Origin: Hymenobacter volaticus
GTDB lineage: Bacteria > Bacteroidota > Bacteroidia > Cytophagales > Hymenobacteraceae
Direction of reading: 5' to 3'
Assembly: GCF_022921055.1 (NCBI RefSeq)
Contig: NZ_CP095061.1
Span: 4,131,501 to 4,195,500 of the forward strand
Length of the DNA stretch: 64,000 nt
The position numbers and the translations under genes were made by a program. The notes below the pieces were generated by a model, which did no database searches, was not told the origin of the DNA, and saw only the letters and a program-made list of their open reading frames with translations. Numbering within the stretch: position 1 is the stretch's first letter; the number at the start of each line of letters is the position of its first letter. Below are positions 52,234-61,182 of this stretch, piece by piece.

Positions 52234-55200
52234 ATGAAAGTAAAATGGCTACTCTTAGGTGGGCTGTTTTGGTCGGTTCGGCCAATCCATGCTCAACCTC
52301 TATCCCGACTCGTCGGAGCAGACACTGAGCCGGTAACCTCGACCAATCAGCCGCTGGCTGACACGGACGACGCAGAACTGCTGGCCACCACTATCACGGG
52401 CCGCATCACCGATGACAAGGGCGAAGGCCTACCCGGTGCCTCGGTACTGATAAAAGGCACGACGGTCGGTACGGCCACTGATGCGCAGGGCCGGTTCACG
52501 TTGACAGTGCCCGATGGCACTACGAACGGCACATTGGTCGTGTCGTTTCTAGGCTACCTGTCGCAGGAAGTAGCCATTGGCGGGCGCACTGAAATCAACG
52601 TGATACTGAGGTCCGATGCCAAGTCGCTGGACGAAGTGGTGGTGGTAGGCTACGGCACGCAAAAGCGGGAAGACGTGACCGGCTCGGTGGCCTCAGTGCC
52701 GACCGACCGCTTAGAGAAAATCCCGGTTTCGAACGTAGGGCAAGCTTTGCAAGGCGCGGTGGCAGGCGTTACCATTACGGCTCCGTCGAGCGTGCCGGGC
52801 AGCCAACCCAACATTCAGATACGGGGCGTACGCTCGATTACGGCCGGTACCAATCCCTACTTAGTGGTGGACGGGGTGCCATTTCCGGGCAACCTCAACG
52901 ACATCAACCCCAACGACATTGCCTCTATCGAAATTCTAAAAGACGCTTCCTCGACGGCCATCTACGGTACGCGGGCTCCAACGGGGTAATTCTGGTGACC
53001 ACGAAACGCGGCAAATCCGGCAAGCCCCAAATTCGCTACAATGGCTACGGCGGGCCCGAGTACATAGTCAACAAATTGCACCCGCTCGATGGACCGGCGT
53101 TTTCCGAAAAATGGCAGGAGTTTACCCGGCAGCGCGGCATCAACCTGACGCCAGTACCCAACATTGGGGAGGTGGACAACTACAATGCCGGCCGCACCAC
53201 CGACTGGATGGATTTGATTCATCAGCAAGGCTCTATCCAAGACCACAACGCTTCTATCTCGGGGGGTACCGAGGACGTGAAGTACTTCGTGTCGGGTGAC
53301 TACTTCAAGCAGAAGGGCATTATTAAAGGCTATCAGTTTCAGCGCATCAGCTTGCGCTCGAACATCGATGCGACGCTAACGCCTTGGCTGCATATCGGAA
53401 CCTCGTCTTTCTACTCCACGTCCAACGACGACGGCGGCCGTGCTGACCTGAGTTTGGCCCAGGTACTGAGCCCGTATGCTACGCCTTTCAACCCTGATGG
53501 CACCTACACCATTTTCCCGCAGCCACCCGAGCAATTGGTTAAAAACGCCTTACTAGGTTTGACCACTCAGCGTGAAGACCGCGTAAACCAGCTCACGGGC
53601 ACGGGCTATGCCGAGGTGGAACCGACCTTTGTGGAGGGCTTGAAGTACCGGGTGAATGCCACGTACTCGTACCGACCCGGCCGCTTCGCCAACTACGCGG
53701 GCCGGCCGTTTGGTGACCTGCGTGGCACCGCCCAGCTCATCAACGATGAGCGCCAGAACTACACGGTTGAAAACCTGCTGTTCTACAACAAGACCATCGG
53801 CAAGCACCACTTCGACGTAACGGCTCTTTACAGCGCCCAAGAGAATAAGTACTTCACGACCAGCGAAACGGCTACCGGCTTTATCAACGACCGGATTGGC
53901 TTCAACAGCATCGGCTCGGGTTCTAACGCCCCGGTTATCAACTCGTTCAGTGAGCGCCGGACACTGGTATCGCAGATGGGGCGCATCAACTACAACTACG
54001 ACAGCCGCTACCTGCTCACCGTGACCGCCCGGCGCGATGGTTCGTCGGTGTTCGGCACCGATGCCAGCAAGTACGCGACCTTCCCCTCGGTGGCTTTGGG
54101 CTGGAATGTGGCCAATGAATCTTTCCTGAAAGACCAGGAGACGGTGAATTCACTGAAGCTGCGCTTTTCGTATGGCACAACGGGCAACGAAGGCATCAAC
54201 CCGTACCAGACCATTACGGGTAATGCGCTGCTGCAATACGCCTACGGTGGTGTGGCGGCCACAGGCTTGCGCGCCGACCGTATCGGCAACTCCCGGCTGA
54301 AATGGGAGCAAACCACCAGCGTTAACTACGCCGTGGACTTTGGCCTCCTGAAAAACCGTCTTACGGGTACCTTGGAGTACTATAATGCCGAAACCGAAGA
54401 CCTGCTGCTGAACCGCCAGATTCCGATTATTTCGGGCTATAGCACCATCCTCGACAACGTGGGTTCGGTGCGTAACCGAGGCATAGAACTGAGCTTAACC
54501 ACAGCCAACGTGCAAACTCCCGATTTCACTTGGGAAACCACGCTGAACGCCTCGGGCAACCGCAATAAGCTGCTGAGCTTGGGCTACACCGACGCCGATG
54601 ACATTGGCAACCGCCTCTTCATCGGTCGGTCGTTGGGGCCGTGTACGATTACGTGAAAACTGGCGTGTGGCAACAGGGCGAAGACCCCACCGGCAAAGAC
54701 GCTGGTGCCAAGCCCGGCGACCTGAAGTTTGAAGACCTCAACGGCGACGGTCAAATCACGAGCCTCGACCGCAAGTACCTTGGCACGACCTTCCCGAAAT
54801 GGCAAGGCGGTATTACGAACACCTTTACGTACAAGGGGTTCAGTTTGCGCGTGTTCATCCGGACGGTGCAGGGCGTGCTCAAAAACAACAACAACCTGAA
54901 CTTCCTGGACTTGGGCGGCCGCCTGAACATTCCGCAGGAAGTAGGCTACTGGACGCCCCAAAACCAGAGCCAAGACCGGCCCGGCCTGAGCTACATCAAC
55001 CCCCGCGGGTACGGCTTCCCCACCAACGGCAGCTTCACGCGCCTTCAGGATGTGACGCTTAACTATGCTTTCCCAGCTCCGTTGCTCGAAAAGTTGAAGC
55101 TAGGCACGCTGTCGGTGTACGTGAGCGGGCGCAACCTGTATACCTGGACCAACTGGATTGGTTGGGACCCCGAGCAGACCTATACCCTCGGCAACGGCAC

Positions 55201-55348
55201 CGGCAACATCGACAACCCGGTTAGTTTGCTCACCTCGTCCACCAATTTCAGCCCTACCACCAGTGTCAACAGCGGCACCGCGGGCTCCAACCCCAACTTC
55301 CCCACCGTGCGGACGTTCGTGTTCGGCCTCAACATCGGTTTGCGCTAA
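52234..55348 (+). pseudogene. SusC/RagA-type TonB-linked outer-membrane protein, two one-base frameshifts
   Basis: About 1038 residues when repaired. Signal peptide ends IHAQ. The carboxypeptidase-regulatory-like domain is at about 50-130 (ITGRITDDKGEGLPGASVLIKG). The SusC linker LDEVVVVGYGTQKREDVTGSVASV leads into the plug (IQIRGVRSITAGTNPYLVVDGVP). First break: the GGG at 52973-52975 lacks one G; repaired it reads YGTRGSNGVILVTTKRG, the canonical SusC end of plug. Second break: GGGG at 54635-54638 lacks one G; repaired it reads IGRSLGAVYDYVKTGVWQ. The barrel then runs to RTFVFGLNIGLR, a proper last strand. With SusD (31 bp downstream) it would import an oligosaccharide using TonB. Intact domains argue for consensus error rather than decay. 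Confidence 0.9.
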
Positions 55349-55378
55349 CCCTCCCACCCCGACTTTTCACTCTGACAT

Positions 55379-56953
55379 ATGAAACGTTTTGCGTTAGCAT
55401 TTACGGCTTTGCTGGTCACGTCCCAGCTGATAAGCTCTTGTAAAGATGATTACCTGGATGAAGCTCCGGCTTCGCTCTACACCCCCCAAGTGGTGCTCGT
55501 AGACTCACTGGGCTTTGAAGCGGCCATGGCGGGTTTGCAGTCGGTGGTGCGCGAGCAGTATACCCGTTCTGACGAGCAAGGCTTGCTCGGTATGATGCAG
55601 CTCGGCACCGACGTAGCCATTCCCGGTCAGGTGCAGGGCGCCGAAATACCCTATTACAACTACACGCTGCTCAACTCGCAAGACCAAGCCTCCGCTGTTA
55701 TGTGGAGCTGGGCGTACCGCACCATCAACAACGCCAACCAGATTATCCAGGGCACGGCTACGGCGCCAGCCACGCTACGGCAAGGCTACAAAAACCGTAT
55801 TAGCGCCGAAGCCCGCTTCTTCCGGGCCTACGCCTACGATTTTCTGGCCACGCTCTGGGGTGACGTGCCGCTGATTGACGTGCCCGTAAATTCGCCGCGC
55901 ACCGACTTCACCCGCACTCCCGTCGCCACGGTCAACGACTTCATCGTCGAAGACTTGAAAACGGCCATTCCGAGTTTGCTGTTGGCCAGCAGGGCCGCGT
56001 CGGGGCGCATTACGCAGGCCGCGGCCCAGCAGCTTTTGGGGCAAGTGTACCTGCGCATGAATCAGCCGGCACTGGCGGAAACGCAGTTGCAAGCCGTTAT
56101 TTCGAGTGGGCAGTATAAGCTCGTTTCGGCCCGTTACGGTGTGCGCTCCTCGCTACCCGGCGACTATTTTTCCGACATGTTTATCATTGGCAACCAACGC
56201 CGTAGCCAAGGCAACACCGAGCTCATCTGGGGAATCGAGCAGCAACTGTTGGTGCCCGGTGGTACTACCAGCGCTCAGCAGCGGCGCATGTGGGTGCCCG
56301 CGTACTACAACATCAAGGGCATGGCGCTGGCCGATTCGCTCGGTGGCCGGGGCCTGGGCCGCCTGCGCCTCAGCAATTGGGTGGATTATCAGCTGTATAC
56401 GACCCCAGACATGCGCAATTCGAAGTACAACCTCAAGCGGCGCTTCTACTACAACGACCCCACGCAAACCGCCACCTTCGGCAAGCGCGTGACCGGTTTG
56501 ACGGGCTCGGATACTATCTACAACATCACGCCCTACACCACCAAGTGGAACCAGTTTGACCCGGCCGACACCTTTGGCTTCGGCACCATCAAGGACATCA
56601 CCATGATGCGCCTTGGCGAAACCTACTTGCTGCTGGCCGAAGCCCAGTTCAAGCAAGGCAAGCTGGCGGAAGCGGCAGCCAGCATCAACGCGCTACGTAC
56701 CCGGGCGCAAGCGCCGCAAGTAATGGCCAGCCAGATGACGCTAAATTTCATCCTCGATGAACGCGCCCGTGAGCTGATCGGGGAAGAGCAACGCCGTCTG
56801 ACACTGGTACGCACCGGCACCTTAGTGGAGCGTACGTTGCGCTTGAACGGCGCATCAGTGACGAACCTGACCGCAAAAAATCTGCTGTTGCCTATTCCGC
56901 AGACCTCCATTGATTTGAACAACGGCTTGCTAACTCAAAACACGGGCTATTAA
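55379..56953 (+). CDS. RagB/SusD-family nutrient-binding lipoprotein
   Basis: 524 residues. The lipobox SSCKDDYLDEAP carries acidic residues after the Cys, the surface-export signal of Bacteroidota. The SusD fold shows as WAYRTINNANQIIQG, AEARFFRAYAYDFLATLWGDVPL, AAQQLLGQVYLRMNQ (TPR part), and the C-terminal EERARELIGEEQRR-like motif (LDERARELIGEEQRRLTLVRTG). It forms the lid of the SusC barrel and captures the glycan. Follows susC by 31 bp and should be co-transcribed. Confidence 0.95.
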   Translation: MKRFALAFTALLVTSQLISSCKDDYLDEAPASLYTPQVVLVDSLGFEAAMAGLQSVVREQYTRSDEQGLLGMMQLGTDVAIPGQVQGAEIPYYNYTLLNSQDQASAVMWSWAYRTINNANQIIQGTATAPATLRQGYKNRISAEARFFRAYAYDFLATLWGDVPLIDVPVNSPRTDFTRTPVATVNDFIVEDLKTAIPSLLLASRAASGRITQAAAQQLLGQVYLRMNQPALAETQLQAVISSGQYKLVSARYGVRSSLPGDYFSDMFIIGNQRRSQGNTELIWGIEQQLLVPGGTTSAQQRRMWVPAYYNIKGMALADSLGGRGLGRLRLSNWVDYQLYTTPDMRNSKYNLKRRFYYNDPTQTATFGKRVTGLTGSDTIYNITPYTTKWNQFDPADTFGFGTIKDITMMRLGETYLLLAEAQFKQGKLAEAAASINALRTRAQAPQVMASQMTLNFILDERARELIGEEQRRLTLVRTGTLVERTLRLNGASVTNLTAKNLLLPIPQTSIDLNNGLLTQNTGY

Positions 56954-57009
56954 CAACGTCCACTAGAGGCTAGCCTATGCACCAACCTAACGGATAAGCT
57001 GACTCTACT

Positions 57010-57053
57010 TTATCGAGATGCAGGGGGTGAACAGCCAGCCTGCGTCTCGATAA
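57010..57053 (+). other. 15-bp hairpin between susD and the GH105 gene
   Basis: TTATCGAGATGCAGG / CCTGCGTCTCGATAA pair fully with one G.U wobble, 14-nt loop, no T-run. It lies in the 285-bp gap after susD. A partial stop or processing site would let susC/D be expressed above the enzymes. Confidence 0.5.
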
Positions 57054-57238
57054 CCGGCGTTTCACCTGCACCGTAAGGCAAGCGGCACCTCTAGTATCTA
57101 GTCTCGTTCACTGTGCACTTCCAATTGAGTACTTAACATTGCAGCGAAGTTTCGAGGCGAGGTAGAGCCTTCTCTAAAGCTCATGCTGAGTTGAATGCGC
57201 ATCCTGTCTTGAAACTGCTATCCATCAAACTCTTTGTA

Positions 57239-58378
57239 ATGACTATTTCTACACCCTGGCGATTGTTTCGAGTTGGTTTGCTGAGCCTGCTGCTTGGCGG
57301 CACCCATATGGCGAACGCCGGCACCGAGGCGCCCGCGCCGAAAGCGGCCGACAAGCGTTTCTTCCAGCCGAAGTTTATCAAGCAGCAGTTGCTGAAGGCC
57401 ACCCAGTGGCAGTTGGCCCACCCCAAGCATAGCGGCACCGACTGGACCAACGGCGCCTTCTACGCCGGCGTGTTCGCGGCCTACGAAACCACCAAATCCA
57501 AGCTGATCTTGGATTCGCTGATGGCTATGGGCGAGCGGAACAAGTGGCGCCCCGGTCCACGCTACGACCACGCCGACGATATTGCCATCTGCCAAACCTA
57601 CCTCAACCTCTACCGCCTCAAGAAAGACCAGCGCATGATTCAGGCCACCATCGATACGGTGGCCAAGCTGCGCCGCGTGACTGGGCGCGAGGTGCGCGAG
57701 CATGGCCTGACCTGGTGGTGGTGTGATGCACTGTTTATGGGGCCGCCGGTGCTAGCCAAGTTGGGTGCCATCCAGAAAGACCCATCCTACCTCACCTTCA
57801 ACGACTCGCTCTACCGGCAAACATACCGGCACCTCTACAACAAGCAGGAGCACCTGTTTGCCCGCGACGCCGCCTACCTGTGGAGCGAATCCGGCGAAGG
57901 CAAAAAGGAAAGCAACGGCCAGCGCATTTTCTGGAGCCGGGGCAACGGCTGGGTGATGGGGGGCTTGGTGCAACTGCTCAGCGAGCTACCGCAGACTCAC
58001 CCCTCACGCCCCTTCTACACCACCATCTTCAAGGAGATGAGTGCCCGCCTGCTGAGCCTACAACAACCCGACGGCCTCTGGCGGTCAAGCTTACTCGACC
58101 CGCAGGCCTACCCCGGTGGCGAAGCTTCGGGCTCGGGCTTCGACTGCTATGCCATGGCCTGGGGCATCAACCAAGGCTTACTCGATAAGGCGCAATACTT
58201 ACCCGCCGTGCAAAAGGCCTGGGTGGCCCTGAATGGCTTGGTTTCGGAAGAGGGCCGCGTGGGCTGGGTGCAACCTATCGGCGCCGACCCGCGCCGCGAC
58301 TTCTCGGCCGAAAGCTGGGAGGTGTATGGCACCGGCGCCTTCTTGTTGGCTGGCTCCGAGGTCATCAAACTTAAATAG
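57239..58378 (+). CDS. GH105 unsaturated uronyl hydrolase
   Basis: 379 residues from ATG 57239; the TTG start 48 bp upstream would bury the signal peptide (MTISTPWRLFRVGLLSLLLGG, cut near NAG). The alpha/alpha-barrel motifs fit GH105/YteR: DWTNGAFYAGVFAAYETT, RYDHADDIAICQTYLNLYR with the catalytic-type Asp, HGLTWWWCDALFMGPPVLAKLG, RIFWSRGNGWVMGGL and EASGSGFDCYAMAWG. Such enzymes remove the delta-4,5-unsaturated uronic acid left by polysaccharide lyases. No lyase gene is in this locus, so the lyase must be elsewhere or the substrate arrives pre-cleaved. Confidence 0.9.
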   Translation: MTISTPWRLFRVGLLSLLLGGTHMANAGTEAPAPKAADKRFFQPKFIKQQLLKATQWQLAHPKHSGTDWTNGAFYAGVFAAYETTKSKLILDSLMAMGERNKWRPGPRYDHADDIAICQTYLNLYRLKKDQRMIQATIDTVAKLRRVTGREVREHGLTWWWCDALFMGPPVLAKLGAIQKDPSYLTFNDSLYRQTYRHLYNKQEHLFARDAAYLWSESGEGKKESNGQRIFWSRGNGWVMGGLVQLLSELPQTHPSRPFYTTIFKEMSARLLSLQQPDGLWRSSLLDPQAYPGGEASGSGFDCYAMAWGINQGLLDKAQYLPAVQKAWVALNGLVSEEGRVGWVQPIGADPRRDFSAESWEVYGTGAFLLAGSEVIKLK

Positions 58379-58405
58379 CACATAGCAGGTACCGAGCCAG
58401 ATCTT

Positions 58406-58517
58406 ACCCCACCCCGGTCCCTCGCCCCCGGGAGAGGGGTGCCAGACGAGAAAATAGTCAGCTAATAACTTTATTAGAACACACCCCTCTCCCGGAGGGG
58501 AGGGGCCGGGGTGGGGT
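58406..58517. repeat. Palindromic intergenic repeat, REP/MITE-like
   Basis: Arms 58406-58441 and 58482-58517 are reverse complements at 33 of 36 positions, separated by 40 bp. Each arm carries ACCCCACCCCGG and CCCTCTCCCGG-type G/C runs. Such GGGGTGGGGT-type palindromes recur in intergenic regions of many bacteria. The element lies between the GH105 and GH2 genes and would fold into a strong RNA hairpin. Confidence 0.7.
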
Positions 58518-58567
58518 CAGCTCCGGTGGGCCCTGGCTACTTACTTTCCTACACCAAATCGGACTCA

Positions 58568-60388
58568 ATGAATTATCATTCCTCGAAAGCAAGGATACCT
58601 TATTTACTGCTCGCGCTGCTGAGTTTCGGTTGGGGGAGCACCTTTGCCCAAACGGCTAGCCTCATCACCAACATCGACCACCGTGCTACCACCAGCCTGA
58701 ACGGCAAGTGGAAAATCATCGTCGACCCGTACGAAACCGGCTTCTACAGCTACCGCATGGTCGAAGACCCTAACGGCTTCTTCAAGGACCGCAAGCCCAA
58801 GGACGCTACGGAGCTAGTGGAGTACAACTTCGACACGTCCGACGAGCTATATGTGCCTTCTGATTGGAATTCGCAGCGTGAAGATTTGAAGCTCTACGAA
58901 GGCACTATCTGGTACAAGAAAGCCTTCGACTACACCAAGAAAGCCGCTACCAACCGCGTGTTCGTGCATTTTGGCGCCGTAAATTATGATGCGCATGTGT
59001 ACCTCAACGGCAAGAAAATCGGCCACCACGTGGGCGGCTTCACGCCGTTCAACATGGAAGTCACCGACCTGCTGCAAGAGAAAGGCAACTTTATTGTGGT
59101 GAAGGCCGACGACAAGCGCCTGAAGGAAGCCGTGCCCACTCCCAACACCGACTGGTGGAACTACGGCGGCATCACCCGCGACGTGAAGCTAGTGGAAGTG
59201 CCCGCCACGTTTGTGGAAGACTATACGGTGCAACTAGCTAAGGGCAGCCTCAACAAGCTGGATGTGTGGGTGAAAACCAACGGCACCAGTCCCCAACCCG
59301 TCACGGTCAGCATTCCGGAGGCCAAGGTAAAGCTCACCGGCACCCCCGACGCCAGCGGCATGGTGAAGCTTTCGAGCAATGCCAAGCTCAAGCTCTGGTC
59401 GCCGGAAAGCCCGAAGCTGTACAAGGTGCAGATTACGAGCGGCAGCGAAAAGGTGGAAGACGAAATCGGCTTCCGCAGCATCGAAACCAAGGGCGCGGAT
59501 ATTTTGCTCAACAAGAAGCCAGTGTTGCTCAAGGGCATTTGCATTCACGAAGAAATGCCCACCCGCGGCGCCCGGGCCTACAGCATGGAAGACGCCCAAA
59601 CCCTGCTCGGCTGGGCTAAGGAACTAGGCTGCAACTACGTGCGCCTGGCCCATTACCCGCACAACGAAAATATGACCCGCCTGGCCGATAAGATGGGCCT
59701 GATGGTGTGGTCGGAAATTCCGGTGTACTGGACTGTGGATTGGGCCAATCCGGCCACGCTGGCTAACGCCAAGCAGCAGCTTACCGAGATGATTACGCGG
59801 GATAAAAACAAGGCTTCGGTGGTGCTCTGGTCGATGGCCAACGAAACGCCGCTCAGCGACAGTCGCCTTAGCTTCCTGAAGAGCCAGATCGAAACGGCCC
59901 GCCAACTCGACAACACCCGCCTCATCACGGCCGCGCTGGAAGTGCACAACGCCACTGAAAACACCATGATGATTGACGACCCGCTGGGGCAGTACCTCGA
60001 TGTGCTGGGCTGCAACGAGTACATCGGCTGGTACAGCCGCAAAATCGAGGACTGCGATAAAATAACCTGGCAAACCACCTACGACAAGCCGCTTATCATC
60101 AGCGAAACTGGCGCCGACTGCGTGGCGGGTATGCACGGCGAAGCCACGGCGCGGTTCACCGAGGAGTTCCAGGACAATTTCTACCAGCACCAGTTGGCCA
60201 TGATCAAGCGCATTCCCTTTCTGCGGGGCGTCACGCCCTGGATTCTGGCTGACTTCCGCTCGCCTCGCCGGCCACTCCCTAGCATCCAAGACTATTGGAA
60301 CCGCAAAGGCCTGATTTCCGACCGTGGCGAACGGAAAAAGGCGTTCTACACCCTCCAAAAATTCTATGCAGACTGGAAGCTGAAGTAG
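58568..60388 (+). CDS. Glycoside hydrolase family 2 (beta-galactosidase/glucuronidase-like)
   Basis: 606 residues from ATG 58568; longer in-frame starts reach back into the palindromic repeat. Signal peptide ends TFAQ. The sugar-binding domain (LNGKWKIIVDPYETGFYSYR, VPSDWNSQ, GTIWYKKAFDY, VYLNGKKIGHHVGGFTPF) is followed by the Ig-like domain and a TIM barrel. Barrel motifs are KGICIHEEMPTRGARAYS, GCNYVRLAHYPHNENM, the acid/base Glu in LWSMANETPLS and the nucleophile Glu in LIISETGADC. Length is close to bacterial beta-glucuronidases. Exo-acting periplasmic enzyme; galactose versus glucuronate cannot be settled by eye. It is the last gene of the PUL and is followed by a terminator. Confidence 0.9.
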   Translation: MNYHSSKARIPYLLLALLSFGWGSTFAQTASLITNIDHRATTSLNGKWKIIVDPYETGFYSYRMVEDPNGFFKDRKPKDATELVEYNFDTSDELYVPSDWNSQREDLKLYEGTIWYKKAFDYTKKAATNRVFVHFGAVNYDAHVYLNGKKIGHHVGGFTPFNMEVTDLLQEKGNFIVVKADDKRLKEAVPTPNTDWWNYGGITRDVKLVEVPATFVEDYTVQLAKGSLNKLDVWVKTNGTSPQPVTVSIPEAKVKLTGTPDASGMVKLSSNAKLKLWSPESPKLYKVQITSGSEKVEDEIGFRSIETKGADILLNKKPVLLKGICIHEEMPTRGARAYSMEDAQTLLGWAKELGCNYVRLAHYPHNENMTRLADKMGLMVWSEIPVYWTVDWANPATLANAKQQLTEMITRDKNKASVVLWSMANETPLSDSRLSFLKSQIETARQLDNTRLITAALEVHNATENTMMIDDPLGQYLDVLGCNEYIGWYSRKIEDCDKITWQTTYDKPLIISETGADCVAGMHGEATARFTEEFQDNFYQHQLAMIKRIPFLRGVTPWILADFRSPRRPLPSIQDYWNRKGLISDRGERKKAFYTLQKFYADWKLK

Positions 60389-60416
60389 GCAACGCCCGCT
60401 TTCAGCTCCTTACACA

Positions 60417-60457
60417 AAACAAGAGCGGCAGCCCCTAGGAGGCTGCCGCTCTTGTTT
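60417..60457 (+). terminator. Terminator at the end of the PUL
   Basis: Arms 60417-60433 and 60441-60457 are exact 17-nt reverse complements (AACAAGAGCGGCAGCC core), 7-nt loop CCTAGGA, ending in TTGTTT. Confidence 0.82.
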
Positions 60458-60478
60458 CAACTGGCTTCGATTGCGGAG

Positions 60479-60918
60479 TTAGCGCCGACGGGTGCTGCGC
60501 TTCTTGGCGGTAGCTTTGCTTTTGCTACTCGACGAGCGATGCACCGTCTTTTTGCGGCTAGAACTGCTGCGACGGGCCGAAGAACTGCGGTGATAGGTGC
60601 GGTGGGGAGTGGCGGCTTTGGGGGCAGTTAGTGCCTCCGGGACTTTGGTTTCTTCGGTCAGTTCGGGGTACGCGCCAGCATCTCGGTGGCAGCTTGCGTA
60701 GCCGCGGCTTCCTGCTCGGCAACATGCTTGATGGCCGCCGCCTGCTTGCGGCGTACGGGCATTAGAAAGTCGCGCTCGGCACGTTCTTGAACTGAGAGGT
60801 TCTCTTCGCCGGGAAGGGTGGTCGGCGTCACAGAAGCTGCATTTTTGTCGCTTTGAGCTAGTACTGGAGCGCTGCTAAGCAGCAAACCAGCCAGCCCAAT
60901 CATCAGTCGTATCTTCAT
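60479..60918 (-). CDS. Small exported protein with very basic Ser/Arg/Lys-rich tail, apparent frameshift
   Basis: Repaired length about 146 residues. Signal peptide ends VLAQS. The mid part is charged and helical (LSVQERAERDFLMPVRRKQAA). As read, it stops at 60658 after EMLARTPN. Adding one base in the GGGG at 60665-60668 (plus strand) continues it as ARTPELTEETKVPEALTAP and then a tail of repeated Ser-Ser-Ser with Arg and Lys (HRSSSARRSSSSRKK, KATAKKRSTRRR) up to a stop at 60479. The ordered reading and lack of stops in the new frame support a real continuation. Function unknown; the tail could bind DNA, RNA, LPS or acidic glycans. Confidence 0.65.
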
Positions 60919-61182
60919 ATGCGGTTGTCTAATGAAGGGGCGAAGGTACCGCCTACGGTGGCAAAATCAACGCTGCACATAAAGTTGCTGGTTGGCACTC
61001 TCTATATAGCGTTAAAAAACACCCCAATGAATTACCTCTGACTAGCACGCATTTGGGCGATTACGCTTCTTATACCAATGTTTACAAACTCAGTTTTGCA
61101 AGTTCGCGCTCTAATGCTTTTCGGCTAAAAAAGCCATGCTAAACTGCGGCTGTTCGCGCTTCGTTAAGCCGCGGCAGCAAGG

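Noticed and set aside
32593..54638. Homopolymer phase variation as the main explanation for the frameshifts
   Set aside because: The runs are only 2-5 bases long, too short for efficient slippage, and also affect a small hydrolase and other genes with no reason to switch; consensus error is simpler.
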